DNA of 64,000 bases from Ciona intestinalis (GCF_000224145.3 NC_020174.2:4975117-5039116), one strand, 5' to 3'; shown: positions 39,101 to 50,880, counted from the first letter of the stretch. Made by a program: numbers and translations. The notes: generated by a model from the letters alone, not told the origin.

Positions 39101-42100
39101 CGGTTTTATTTTGTAAGTTTTATCCCGCTGTTACTACTGTTCTTGTGCAACAAAGCCTGATGTATCTCCTACTATATTATAACAAACATTCTGCCTTGCT
39201 GTGAATAAATGTGAATAAATTCAAACAACACTTACCCTGTTGGTAGAAACGAGAACAAACGTTTGTTTTTATATCCGGCATCTGATTTTATCTTGCTCCC
39301 CCTGCAACATGTGGTGGCTTGCACAGTAAGTTGTTGACATGGACATTTAGATCGGTCTCTACAATTGTCAGGACAGTCACAGCAAACCTAAGAAAACAAA
39401 GTTTCTAAATACGGGGCCGACCAGGTTCCGTTTAAATAAAAGGTGCCGTTTAGCCGAAATATATATATCTTTTATTATACATTCAACAATTGGTTGGACT
39501 TTTTGTCTGTTAGTTTTTGTAGCACCAGGTCCTTATTAATTAGTGAGTCTCTAATCTTATAATAGACAATGTTTATTATTGGCAGAATAAACAAAGAATA
39601 TTTAATAAAACAGTAAATATTTAATCTAAAAAAGATACAGATAGAGATTTTATACCATTTTATTACAATAATAAAGGTTGCAAAGCCAAGACAAAAATAT
39701 TCATATTAAAATTCAAAATTCGCTATTTGAACACTTATTTATATTAAAATAATTCATTTTGCAAACTTATTTTCTTACCATGAAATTTGAAGATGTGTTG
39801 ATTTTAACTCCTTTTCCGGGCACTCTAACTTTTGTGTATGGCATTTTAGGAGGAGGTTCATTAGTTATTTCATTGACACAACTTATTGGAATGTCTTCTT
39901 TACCTTCTGTTATTTAATGCTGATATTTATACACAGGTAGAATTGGTAATATACAACACATATTACTAATTAATGTTCACGTTTGCATATTAGAAATTTG
40001 AGATAATTTATGAAAAATACATTCGTTAGCGCTTTTTAACCAGGATAGGACAATGTTTTGTATAAGAAAAAAATTAAATAACCTTTTCCGTGTGTGTAAA
40101 AAAGTCTCGGGACCCCTGAAATTTGATACAGACCCCCAGTTAGGCAAGCTTTGATCTATCCTATACAGCAAAAGTCCCAAGCAATGGAACTGGGGATTTA
40201 GACGAAAGTTTCACAAAACTAACTTGAATAATCTGCTGAATAATATTTGTGATCGTGGTTTGGTAGTGGGTCGGTTTGTGTTCGAACTTTATAGTTGAAA
40301 CAAAAGTGATCGATGTCTAACTCGTTGATTCGACATTCCAATATGTACCTTGTGGATATAAGGTTAATGGTGGAACAGGAAGTACTTAAAAAATAATCAA
40401 TATATATATAAAAAAGTTATTACCCACAACACAAAGTTACATACTCTATATTGCTTAACAATCGAAATATAACAGACATTCACAACATATTTAGCAGCTA
40501 TGCGTTTTAATTGGTACACAATTAAATTTATTCATAGCGTGTTTTAACAACTGTAGTTTTGCTGGTAGTTCCCTTCTTTTCGTTTTTTAAATCACACAAC
40601 CTTCGCTATCGGTTTTAAAATAATAAATAAAAGGTAAGTTATACCTCATTACATCTGCCATGTTTCTGCATGTTTTTCCACAAGGTGCACGATAACACAC
40701 ATGGTAAGCCGACCGATATTTAATTTGCTTGGTGTGTTTTATCTCACGAGTCCATCCCATTACCAAGGGTTTCATCAGGGGGTTTATACTGTGTTTACAT
40801 AATGGTAAGATCAGAACATATTAATAGAATCAGTACAATTTGAATAACAGACTGAGGATGCCATTTAGGCGATTTATGTGTGTGGTGTTTTAGTAGCACC
40901 AGATCGTTAACAGAACACATTGTGTGAATTTAGAAAACCAAGTATTTAGGAAAATATTTATAGATATTTTGTGGAATTTACCAAGGGAGTTGGGAAAATA
41001 TAATATTGGAGCGCAATTAGTTTTGCTTTATGAGAGCAAATGTTAAATTTTGGGTAAAAATAACCCATCCTATTGTGAAATAACATATCATATTCCAGCA
41101 ATTTAGATTTTATAAACATAAACAACAATTACCCATGCAGTTTGGACTCTTGTGTTTTAAAAGGCAAAACGCAAAATTCATTACACTTGTGTGTAACATA
41201 CAAAGCAGATTGTCGAGTTACAACACGGTTCGATATATCCCTTTCAATGCAATCATCTGGTACAACCTGAACAACATAAAGAAGATTAAATCGTATCTTG
41301 CTCAAGGACACATACCCACATCAGAATCAAACCATGTATCCTTTAGTTAAAGAACAAACATCCAACCACCATGATGTTAAATGGTGACAGTAAATCTTTC
41401 TATGCTCAAGATTTTGCCGACAAAATCATTTTTAAAAACAACCCAAACTCACTAATGGAGACTTCTGTCGCCTCGTGTCATCTGAAGATTTTCTGGAAGC
41501 TCGAACTTTCCCAGCATAATGCCTGGAAGAAGATGGAAGATAATCATAGATATTTTAATATAATTAAAACACATGGAGAAACAGTAAGGGTCTGGTGCTA
41601 CAAAAACATAACGGACAAAAACAAGTCCAATCAATTGTATAATAAAAGGATATATATTTCGCCTGTTTCTTTACACAAGAATCGCTTAACTGTATAAGCA
41701 CTAGGTCAGGGTCAGATAACAGATTCGAGGAATTTATTACAGTTACATGAATAATCACAGATATTGTAATTAATGTTTCAGTGCAAACAATAAACTAACT
41801 CACATAGTTGGCTCGCTACTCCTGCTTCTGTCACCCCGATCCCTCCCCTCCACTTGAAGCTTCCCTTCCAACTGATTAAGAGTTTGTTCAAGCCTACTCG
41901 CTACATCTACATCACCTCGCATCTCCGTGTACGACATTGGGAGGCGAGTAGGAGGAGTTCGATGATCACTGAGTTTCCTTGGCTCTCGGGATCGGTTCCA
42001 AGGAGCTTCCCAACTCTCTGGTGTAAGAAATAGATGTATTAAAAATCAGTAGGACTTATTGGAACGGAAGTATGACCTATAGTAGTAGGACTCAAGACTT

Positions 42101-45100
42101 ACTGGATAAAAAAAAGTTTTATATCTATTTTTCTTAAAACAACATGCATAGGATAGGAGCAGGACACCTTTTCACTCAACACCATATCCTCATGACTCTC
42201 ACAAATCGTTGTAATTTGTTTAAAACACGATCAGGGACATTTGGATATTATTTGCTAAAGGAGTCGTGTGTTACCCCCATAGCACTATACTTTGAAAAAA
42301 TATATTTATTGATACGTTAGGTACTAAGTATATATAAAACAATATTTAACTCACTTTCTATACTTTTCTTTTTCTCTATACGAGATTCAGGTTTAACATT
42401 TCTGGTTTCATCTAAAAGATATTGAATTTAGAAAATTTAAATGAAGGTTAAAACCTGATCTGGACTCATAGAGTTGAGTGATTCTTGTGAAAAGAAACAC
42501 AGTAAGGATTTGGTGCTAAGGAAAGGTAACAAACAACAATCAAGTCCAACCAATTGTATTGTTTTATCTGTTATGTTTTGGTAGCACCAGATCCTCTGCG
42601 TTAAGTCATGGAATACACTGTATATACAAACAATGTAAGTTTATATAATAACTAACCTGGTGGTGAGGCATCTCGTGTTAAATCTATGATGGCATATTCT
42701 ATGTGTGACCTCCTCATACCAGTATGTGCGCGAGCTATCCTGTTCGGGTTTGCTTGTTTCTCGGATTTGATTTGCTTAGAAAAAAAAAGGGGGGGGGGGA
42801 TTTACATGGATTGATATAATGGTTGACTTATAGAAAAAAAAGGAAAATTAATTTCACATTTTGCAGTACCTACTACCTTCTTATGTAATTGTTTTATATA
42901 CCCAGTGGAGCCAAAAAACACTACTACATAAACCAATTAATAGTGAAAAAAATGTTCAACATATATAATATAGTATATATATATAACAAAAAGTAGCAAT
43001 TAAAACATACTGATCCATGTACTTGTCTGAAGAGAGGCTCCAAACGTAGTGAGCCTCTGTATATCCATTCCTTGCTGTTATCGGATAAATAAAGAACTTC
43101 AACGAGGCTGCAATCCACCTTCATGCACCTTGCCTTGTGCCATTCACCTTCAAATTCAACCTGCAGTCAAGTTTTATCAGTATTTAGCGGTTGTGTTACT
43201 TCTGCTACCATAATGTAAATAATCTTTTAACGGCTCAATTAGTATAAAAAACTAGATTATTTTCCACGTTTAACACTCCTTTTTTCATACCCAATAATTT
43301 TATTTAAATATACACTATATATATCCTTAGTTGGAGTATTGAAGATATTCTGGTATATGCATGTTACTGATGTTAGCATGTGCAAAATCAAACAAAACAA
43401 CAAACGGGGAACATAATAGAATAATAATAGAAGAACATAAAATTATACACAAGGATAATAAAAAAATATTATATAATTACCTTTAAAGATTGTCCTTCTT
43501 TTAGTGTTAATATTGGACGTTCAGGTGTGGAGAGATAATCCCTTATATAATCTGATGTTGGCCTGTTACAACCAATGTTCAAACTTTAATAATGTTACAA
43601 CTTAAATATTAAAAGTTTCAATTAGAATTTTAATCATGCCGATCTGTATTTGACATTTAGAAACAAGTTCTTTTCGCGGTTCAACTTTAATCCTGATATC
43701 TAACATTCTACACAAGCAGTTTAGTAGAGGCAATTATCTGAATTAAATTTGCAATTATCTGAAGAGTTGACATTTAAAAAAAACAATTCCGTAAAAATTG
43801 GGCTTCAATTTTTATTTCTACAGAATTACNNNNNNNNNNNNNNNNNNNNNNNNNNNNNNNNNNNNNNNNNNNNNNNNNNGGCTTTCAATTTTTTATTTCT
43901 ACAGAATAACGTAACACCTATGTTGGGGTGATCCCAGGTTCAAAATACCTTTCACATAGAACGCAAGAAATATTCCACAACCTTACTACTCTATATGTGA
44001 ATGTGCTTACTTATGGCTTATGTAAATCCATACGTTGGTCTGAGGTCCATAGACAAGATACACATGGCGTGGGTTGCAATACATTGCGTATCCGTCGTCA
44101 AAAAATATAAGATATCGATTTCTATTCACTTTACGATCTGAAGCCTCCGCCACTACACCAGAATATATACCTAGAGCATTAGGAAAGAATTAGTTTAAAA
44201 ATGGCTGAATCATAGCACACTATGTGTTGGGGCTAAATCTCAGATTCCATGACATGCAATGCTGCAGGAGCTCAACACTTAAAACACAATAGAAATAGTA
44301 ATGTATTTACTTGTAATTTTGCTTGATTAAAATCCTTTCCAATTTGAATTCCATATAATATGACGTAACATGCAAACTAATGTGTAAGTACAACAAAATA
44401 AAGAAATCGAAGCAAGATAAAAACTTAACAGCACACACAAATCAATGCATATGTGGAGATTACCTTCAGTTTTATAATTTGCAGCAACCCTTGATCCAGC
44501 AGGAATAGCCAGGTTGCCAAATGTATCAAACGTGTCCACACAAGCCAGATGACTTATTAGGAGAAAAGTTTTACGCTTGGATAAAAAGCGAACCTGTGTA
44601 TTTGTTAAGTTAAACAAGTAATTAAATATTTCTTATTTTAAGATTTAATGTTAGGCAAAAATTAAACAACTGACAACCCTTAAATTTTACAGTGTTGTAT
44701 ATTTGTAAGTCACAATACTTTAAACTTACCTTGTACTTTGCCCTTCCTTTATTTGTTAAAATATCAATGATGACCGCTTCTTTCCATTCTTCTTTGCAGA
44801 AAGCAAGCACCCTCATACCAACAGAGAGACAATCTTCACCAAGTGTGCCATTAATTGGAACTGAAGTTGCAGCTTTAACTGGTTGTTCCTCCTTTGTAGT
44901 CTTGCCTGCAAACAAAATTGAAGCATTGAGAGATCATTAATCAAACATACACATAAAGTCATAGCAGTGGTAAAACCTGTGTATTAAATAGGGGGTGTCA
45001 TACTTATTACTTATGTCCAGTCAAAACATTAAAGATAAATAATGTATACTATTTAAATTATTATAAACAAATGAAATACTGAAGCAATTTTACATCTAAT

Positions 45101-46381
45101 AAAGTAATAATTACTAAAGTTATCATTTTGATTGTTACATCACATATGAGATTGTCAGAAAACTCATAATATATGCACAAAATCTTAAACATACACTTTC
45201 TTAGGACCTGTAAAAAATTTTACAATACAGATATTTAGGCCAGTATAAACCTGAGACAAGAGTCGTAGCTGCACTCGAGGTACCAGCTTTGCTCGAAGTG
45301 GAATGTATGACTGAGATATTTGGCATGGATGTGGCAGGTCTTCCTACTTTCGGATTTGAAGCAGAAAAGTTAAAAACCTGTGAATGAAACATTATTTAAA
45401 ACATTATTTTATCAAAGCAATTGTTCGGCTAAGAATACACATCACACAATAGCATGAGACACCATAGGACCCTACCATTACTGAATCAAGTAGAGACATT
45501 ATAATCTTTTCTCTATGATAGGCCCTTGTTAACAGACCTAGGCTAGGATTTAGGCCAAATTGGGCCTATTAGGCCAACACTTAGTGTTCTTATATGTACA
45601 TCTGATAGATATTCTCCACAGTATAACAGTCAAATCTATTTCATTAAATATTTACTTCTCTTTCATCTTCGGCATCCACATCTATAATCTCAGGGTCAGG
45701 AGACATCAGTTTCATGAGTTGTCGATCAAATATTTTAGTTTCAGATTCAAGAACCGACAAATCTTGGTCGATGTTGTTTAAGATGCTTTGAACTTTAGGA
45801 AGCTGTGAAATATATATATAATATAGACCAGTAATATAATATCGTATAACTATAGTAATATGATACTACAGCTACATGATGTAAAATATATAGTAACTAC
45901 AGTATAGTTCCTGATTTCAGATTAGGTGTTTTACATAAAAGCCCTTTGGGCCTGTATAGAATAATAAAAAAAAAACATGAAACAAGCAAACATGATGTTT
46001 AAATTGAATGCTACCACTCTGCCAGACATAACACTTATACTAAAATAAAAAGAAGAACTTATGTAAAAGATGAAAGATATGGTAACAACACTTCACCCAA
46101 TCTATAAAGCTTATTCCCCACATAAATACAACACATACCTACCCCTGTGATTACATTGTCCAATATTTTATGAGAGTCTTCAAATGTATCATCAAGGTTC
46201 AGGTCATATCCTAAATTGTCCAGACCCTCTCTTACTACACTATGAAACTGTGGGATAAAGAATCAATCAAGTCATGTTTGGCATTTAGCTACAGACTTAC
46301 CATTTCATCCAAGTCAAACCCGACGTTGAATTTTGATTTAAAACCAGTTACAAAACTTTCAAAGTCATGTTGATCCTCCAT
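33198..46381 (-). CDS. SETDB1: SETDB1 histone H3K9 methyltransferase
   Basis: Nuclear H3K9 methyltransferase for heterochromatin and repeat silencing. About 29 minus-strand exons. The start is [10 protein letters not shown] at 46301-46381, then 46143-46247 and about 45652-45803. Domain order: tudor exons (44738-44908 [20 protein letters not shown], 44462-44593, 44010-44170, 43018-43162); an MBD-like exon (40645-40770, [16 protein letters not shown]); pre-SET (39780-39912 [12 protein letters not shown], 39230-39390 [19 protein letters not shown], 36782-36951 [20 protein letters not shown]); the SET N-half ([20 protein letters not shown], and [12 protein letters not shown] at 36287-36371); a long low-complexity insert in small exons (34195-36040); the SET C-half (33622-33860, [20 protein letters not shown]); and post-SET (33198-33312, [11 protein letters not shown], then [13 protein letters not shown]). 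An exon at 41453-41522 joins in phase 2. The split SET domain is typical of the family. The catalytic NHSC is intact. An N gap at 43830-43879 falls in an intron. Confidence 0.95.
36528..36665 (+). repeat. SINE head, tRNA-like, in a SETDB1 intron
   Basis: Reads TGTAGCACAGTGGTTAGCAC, then a box-B-like 'ggtttggggct', then 'gacaagatacttaacggcaa', the same order as the 15222-15549 SINE read on its own strand. Antisense to SETDB1. The ATTC tail was not found, so it looks 3'-truncated. Confidence 0.65.
37762..37905. mobile_element. Near-perfect palindromic MITE, arms about 56 bp
   Basis: Left arm 37762-37817 starts TACCCTTTTTGCATGG; the right arm is its inverse, ending CCATGCAAAAAGGGTA at 37905, with one substitution and one 1-bp indel seen. 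The spacer is about 31 bp. A TA at each end may be the target duplication. Noncoding. Arm-like fragments also occur at 17160-17200 and 17362-17395. It ends 42 bp before the start codon of the nested methyltransferase. Confidence 0.8.
37948..38847 (+). CDS. Class I SAM methyltransferase, intronless, nested in SETDB1
   Basis: A 299-residue protein beginning [19 protein letters not shown]. It belongs to the family of small, poorly characterised methyltransferases that open with an F/YE.K.....Y.KYRP motif. SAM-binding motif I is DVGCGSGQ (residues about 50-57), followed by an acidic ATDPS (71-75), EGTAE (95-99), and [13 protein letters not shown] (131-143). The substrate is not known. The frame is open 8 codons further upstream, but only from a TTG, so the ATG is preferred. 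An acceptor-like TGTACAG lies just 5' of the ATG and could serve spliced-leader trans-splicing. It lies wholly inside the 2.3-kb SETDB1 intron between 36951 and 39230, on the opposite strand, and has no introns. AATAAA signals follow at about 39035 and 39086. Confidence 0.88.
   Translation: MYRLYESKSLTAAYKKYRPTHPPELARFVVNKMRSKNKTDSSEKFDFMVDVGCGSGQATNIFAPYFKKVLATDPSVNQLEHARMQNKFDNVSYEEGTAENIKVEDCSLDLLVAGCALPYFDHPKFLQEADRVLKPGGYMALYGLQVPVLLQPAEVYSDEVESIGTSIFKSYSKLCLDEFPDIQHLVVFWNTKYQTIFDAIKYEDKERKESFSLVKNSTMEDFLGFFRSTHAYEMYMKKQAVGLNNLSDKEQMEKLKQLDVAEHCADEIKKAWNCEEMENCNVNMKMLFLFYLVLARKPT
42504..42595. mobile_element. Short MITE with GGATCTGGTGCTA ends
   Basis: Inverted ends AGGATTTGGTGCTA and TAGCACCAGATCCT enclose about 64 bp. 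One-ended or partial relatives with 'gtagcaccag' or 'tctggtgctac' and the block 'aagtccaa.caattgtat' occur at about 25040-25092, 34701-34755, 35085-35150, 39465-39535, 40860-40905, 41586-41662 and 57735-57798. Confidence 0.6.
43830..43879. other. Assembly gap, 50 N, in a SETDB1 intron
   Basis: Fifty N. The sequence before it (GGGCTTCAATTTTTATTTCT, then ACAGAATTAC) is nearly the same as the sequence after it (GGCTTTCAATTTTTTATTTC, then TACAGAATAAC), so the two contig ends probably overlap by about 30 bp and the gap may be empty. Confidence 0.85.
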
Positions 46382-47003
46382 GATAATGATGCTGGGAAAA
46401 TAATACACTGATCAAGCATGGTGTATGCTATAATGGAAAACTAATGATACGTTTTGTTCATTTGCCATTGCCATCCACTTACAAGTCAAGTTGTCCAGTA
46501 TATAAGAAGTTAGCCTCTATTTTAAAAAGTAAAAATATAAGTTAAATTGTAGGATTATGTATATACATACTGTATGCCTATGTATCATGTATGCTTATTA
46601 TTCTATTAATTTTACACTTTTAGAAACTTACCCCCTTCCTGTACCAAGATAATTGTTTTAATCTTCAAAGTTCAGCCCAAACTTTGGGTAGAGCTGTCGT
46701 GTGGTGGTTTGTAGCTGCAATGCTAAACGACCAATTACAAGTTGTGCGGCGTCTTTAACCTCGTTGTACTCGTGCAACTTATCGATATGGATGTTCAAAT
46801 CTTCCTCCTTTATTCCTTCCTCTGTTTCAAGATCATTTATCTCCTTTAACTGCATGAAAAATATGAAAGAGTCAAAGAATTTAATTCTTGGTTGAATGTT
46901 TACCAGTGTCATATATTTTATAAATTTACAGAGTTGTGAGTTGTGACTTGCGACAGAATAAAACTAGAAAATGTGGAGGTTTTTGCAACCTTCTTAATTT
47001 CAC
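46209..47003. repeat. Duplicated SWI5/SETDB1 junction, copy A (no MITE)
   Basis: Contains most of SETDB1 exon 2, SETDB1 exon 1 and the last exon of SWI5. From 46209 it matches 47054 onward almost base for base, with only scattered single changes and small indels, until the 50-N gap at 47004-47053. It carries the empty site for the hAT-like MITE present in copy B. Confidence 0.9.
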
Positions 47004-48785
47004 NNNNNNNNNNNNNNNNNNNNNNNNNNNNNNNNNNNNNNNNNNNNNNNNNNTCCTAAATTGTCCAGACCCTCTCTTACTACACTATGAAACTGTGGGA
47101 TAAAGAATCAATCAAGTCATGTTTGGCATTTAGCTACAGACTTACCATTTCATCCAAGTCAAACCCGACGTTGAATTTTGATTTAAAACCAGTTACAAAA
47201 CTTTCAAAGTCATGTTGATCCTCCATGATAATGATGCTGGGAAAATAATACACTGATCAAGCATGGTGTATGCTATAATGGAAAACTAATGATACGTTTT
47301 GTTCATTTGCCATTGCCATCCACTTACAAGTCAAGTTGTCCAGTATATAAGAAGTTAGCCTCTATTTTAAAAAGTAAAAATATAAGTTAAATTGTAGGAT
47401 TATGTATATACATACTGTATGCCTATGTATCATGTATGCTTATTATTGTATTAATTTTCACTTTTAGAAACTTACCCCTTTCCTGTACCAAGATAATTGT
47501 TTTAATCTTCAAAGTTCAGCCCAAACTTTGGGTAGAGCTGTCGTGTGGTGGTTTGTAGCTGCAATGCTAAACGACCAATTACAAGTTGTGCGGCGTCTTT
47601 AACCTCGTTGTACTCGTGTAACTTATCGATATGGATGTTCAAATCTTCCTCCTTTATTCCTTCCTCTGTTTCAAGATCATTTATCTCCTTTAACTAGGGA
47701 TGCACATTACAGAATAATTAGGTATTCTAGGATATCCTAGAATACTTTATTTCGAATCTAGAATTCCGAATCTAGAATTTCGAATCTTTTTGTATTTATA
47801 GGAAAAAATAATTTTACCCACATAAGTCAGTTTATTGACTCTTTCATAGCAGCCTTGTTGGATCATGAGCTGTAAAATTATCAAAAATTGTACTATTGGG
47901 TAGTTTTTGCGTCATGAAACGTATAGCAGGCTATGAAAAGACGTTGTAAAACGTTTACTCTCGAAAGTCCCACAAACACAAAAATATTTTTTTTTTAATT
48001 ATTAAATTTCCAAAATTGTTAATATAGTGTATGAGATGACGTGTGATGACGTCATTAAACAGAATACCGAATCCCTTAATTAGATTCGAATACAAAAGGA
48101 TTCGAATCTCATAGATTCGAAATTCTATAATGTGCATCCCTACCTTTAACTGCATGAAAAATATGAAAGAGTCAAAGAATTTAATTCTTGGTTGAATGTT
48201 TACCAGTGTCATATATTTTATAAATTTACAGAGTTGTGAGTTGCGACAGAATAAAACTAGAAAATGTGGAGGTTTTTGCAGCCTTCTTAATTTCTTAAGA
48301 TAGGTTTGCATACTCTGCCCCATATAAATCAAGGCCATTGACCACTAGCCAACTATTAGTACCATGTACAAATATTTCAAATATTAAATATTTTGGTGGG
48401 CTAACCAAGCTTAAAGGTAAGGAACACACAAATTATATATGGGCGAAATTTTGAATTAAACACTAATAACAACCTGAATAGTAATTTTTGCTTCTAGCTC
48501 TAAGATGTCCTGCTCTGTAACTTCAACTTTGGGACTTTTCACCTTCAATGACGAATTAAACGCCAATGAAGGTCTTCTCCTTTTTTGTGAGAATGTTCCT
48601 CTTCTTTCTGCAATTGGAGAAATCAAAGAGCTGAGTGGCGAGCAGGTTGTAGAAGAACCAGGGGGTCCGGAAGCTGCTGGCGAACGCAGAGGAGACTTAA
48701 ATGCTGATCGGACTTTGTTACCAGATGATAAACGAGATACTCTTCTATTTCTAGGAGCAGGCGATGTGAAAGTATCTAATGACAT
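46658..48785 (-). CDS. SWI5: DNA repair protein SWI5
   Basis: Partner of SFR1 in the complex that stimulates RAD51 strand exchange. Two exons: 48474-48785 (start MSLDTFTSPAPRNRRVSRLS), then a 192-nt last exon at 46658-46849 (copy A), present again at 47502-47693 (copy B); both join in phase 0 and both are open. The C-terminal region, IDKLHEYNEVKDAAQLVIGR then RQLYPKFGLNFED, matches the human SWI5 end (LHEYNDIKD...LYPEFGLDMND). The N-terminal exon is Ser/Pro/Arg-rich and disordered-looking, as in vertebrates. Total about 167 residues. In copy B a hAT-like MITE sits exactly at the acceptor of the last exon. The stop lies 276 bp from the SETDB1 start on the same strand. Which copy is used depends on whether the duplication is an assembly artefact. 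Confidence 0.92.
47004..47053. other. Assembly gap, 50 N, between the two junction copies
   Basis: Fifty N separating copy A from copy B of the SWI5/SETDB1 junction. The round size suggests a default gap length rather than a measured one. Confidence 0.9.
47054..48296. repeat. Duplicated SWI5/SETDB1 junction, copy B (with MITE)
   Basis: Starts abruptly inside SETDB1 exon 2 after the gap, then repeats SETDB1 exon 1 (about 47147-47226) and the SWI5 last exon (47502-47693). After the 448-bp MITE it resumes the SWI5 intron as far as copy A goes, then runs on into the SWI5 first exon. Differences from copy A include CAACCT/CAGCCT, a 7-bp indel near 'gttgtgacttgcgacag', and one synonymous TTG/TTA change in SWI5. 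Confidence 0.9.
47695..48142. mobile_element. hAT-like MITE with 8-bp target duplication CCTTTAAC
   Basis: A 448-bp element with inverted ends TAGGGATGCACATTA and TAATGTGCATCCCTA. Exact 8-bp direct repeats CCTTTAAC lie at 47687-47694 and 48143-48150. Copy A of the locus shows the uninterrupted CCTTTAAC, confirming the insertion. Several 'attcgaatct' motifs lie near both ends, as expected of subterminal transposase sites. No transposase frame. An 8-bp duplication is the mark of hAT transposition. Confidence 0.93.
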
Positions 48786-50880
48786 ACCATCTACAGCCTA
48801 ATGTAACGGTAACACTTATGCTCTACAATGCATTGTAATTTTGGACATTATTTTACGTCCATATTATTGCATACAATTCGTACAACTTAGGAAATAAACA
48901 ACAACTCGTAAAACATGTAAGTATTTTCCCACTATCAGTACGACTATATAACAAGATCGCATTAGGCAGAATATTGTTTTACTAGAATGAATACACCATT
49001 CTTTATTCACATATTCTTACGTTCCTAAACTAAATTAATAACACAAGTTAAAATAGTAAAGAAAGCGCGGCAACCATGTTATGTTTGTCCATAGATATCT
49101 ATGGTTGTTAAAAGACAGCAAGACGTCGCTGTTCGTGTCCCCTTTAACATTAATGCATTTCCTCTATCCGAACATTATTCTTTTCACAACCTAATAACTT
49201 TGCTTCACGAAACTTTCAGCACAACGAGAACTATGCTATTTCCATTCTCCACATGCAACCCTTTGTACTGAGGTAGGCCGTGAACTACCTCATTGCGTTT
49301 CTAGTTTAGCAGAGTTTGATGTAAAGTTGTTCAAGGCGGGCTCGGAAGTGACGACCAATAGTTCCATACAGCAAGAAATGAGAAAAACTAAAGTCACTGA
49401 GCGCATATTCAGGCCACAGACAATATAGCACATAAGTTGCAACTCGACGCCTAAAATAACGTCACACCATAGATAAGGTATTTATGGTCACACTACCCAA
49501 TCCCAATACTTCATTAATCAATGTCAACATTGCGGATACGACTTATCTCATAGGAGACTGCATATATGCGGATACGACTTATCTATTTTCATGAAAACAG
49601 ACCCCCCGTTGAACGAGGTTAATGATATCCTGTTCAGCCGCTAACAGGCCCAAATCTAACTACAGCAGATATAGCACCCCGCTGGAGCCTGCATATATGA
49701 AGTCTGATCAGCAGTATGGGATCACTTAACCTAACTAGAAGACCTATTTTTTCGGCGGAGGGTATATATCACAAATATGTGGTTTTGTTTCAATCTCCAC
49801 GTTTATATTGTTGGTTTGTGTATCTCTGGTTAGGTTGAATTATACTCATGTGGAAGAGGTATTGGGTCAAATACTACACCTAAAGCACATAATAAGTAAA
49901 TATCCTGATCGTGTTTTAAACAAATAACAACGGTTTGTAGGAGTCGTGAGGACACGGTTTCATAATTCTTTGAATATCCTTTGTTTTCTCCCGAATAGGA
50001 CGAGAAATAGAATGAAAAGGTGTCTCAACTTCCCACCCTTCATATTCACTTGTTCGTAGCAGTAACATATATCAAACATAATACCTCTGATCGTTTACAA
50101 AAAAATAAGCATACACAGTCATCTGCCTGAATTCTCCTATGCATACTTAGTGGAAATTAAAAAAATTGGGTTTTCCACTTTGAATTTTTCAAACACTCCA
50201 GGTCTGGGTTTTCCGAGTCGTGTTCAGCCGCGTGGTGGCCACTGGTGCTAATTTCAACATGACCTTAGCTGAAATACGGCAAGTACGATTGTACTTTTTG
50301 CTAATCTTGTATACGTGGGGTTTAAAAATGTTTTAACATATAGGTAAGTCGCAAGTGGCGTGGGAACAGCGGATATTGTATTCATGTTTAGATTTTGCTC
50401 GAAATTTCGGAATTATTTCAAGGTCTAAATCGAAGAGACCTTTCACGATATGGCAATTGTTTGGCGGCTCTTTGCTACGTTACGACCCGCCCTAGGCCCC
50501 TAGGGCGAAACGAAATGAGGCAAAAGGTATAGTTACGGTTGGCAAACTGTTCGTCGCTCTCTTGAAGGTCGTCCAGAACCGATCATTGGATCGATTAGTA
50601 GAGAAGGCTGTAGCTATTTCATTGGAACTTACCGCACGTAAGAATCTGGGGGTCAAGAAAATGACGGTGAATCTGTTCAATGGCGCGTGAGTATATATGC
50701 AGATTTGATTCCTAACAGATCAGAGATATAAAAACCCGGAATTTTTCAGGGAAAGCTGGCGAGGTTTATGGCTATGTAAATATATTATAGATTGCGGTCT
50801 TGATATGGTATATATAGGAGTGTAAACTATCAAGGTATATTATTCGAGATATATGACTAGAGCATTGAATTACAGGAAGT
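48786..50880. other. Divergent intergenic region, SWI5 and the secreted-protein gene
   Basis: Holds the promoters of SWI5 (leftward) and of the gene at 50881 (rightward). Contents seen: a repeated 17-mer GCGGATACGACTTATCT at about 49532 and 49568; a MITE copy at 49855-50043; a TATA-like GGTATATATAGG at 50807-50818; and donor-like CAC|GTAAGA near 50637 and GCGC|GTGAGT near 50688 that could end a 5' noncoding exon of the rightward gene. Confidence 0.5.
49855..50043 (-). mobile_element. MITE, GTAGGG/GGGACA family, diverged copy
   Basis: Reverse orientation: 'atcctgatcgtgttttaaac', 'ggagtcgtgaggacacggtt' and 'aattctttgaatatcc' follow in the inverse order of the 9353 copy. The ends are worn. Confidence 0.65.

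Noticed and set aside
41371-41697. Plus-strand open frame of 108 codons
   Set aside because: It overlaps a minus-strand SETDB1 exon (41453-41522) that fits by phase, and MITE sequence; it is a shadow.
47054-47700. A second, truncated SETDB1 and SWI5 gene pair
   Set aside because: The copy starts at an N gap, is nearly identical, and differs mainly by a polymorphic-looking MITE; two haplotypes explain it better.
48505-48801. Plus-strand open frame of 98 codons
   Set aside because: Antisense shadow of the first SWI5 exon, whose product matches the family and splices in phase.
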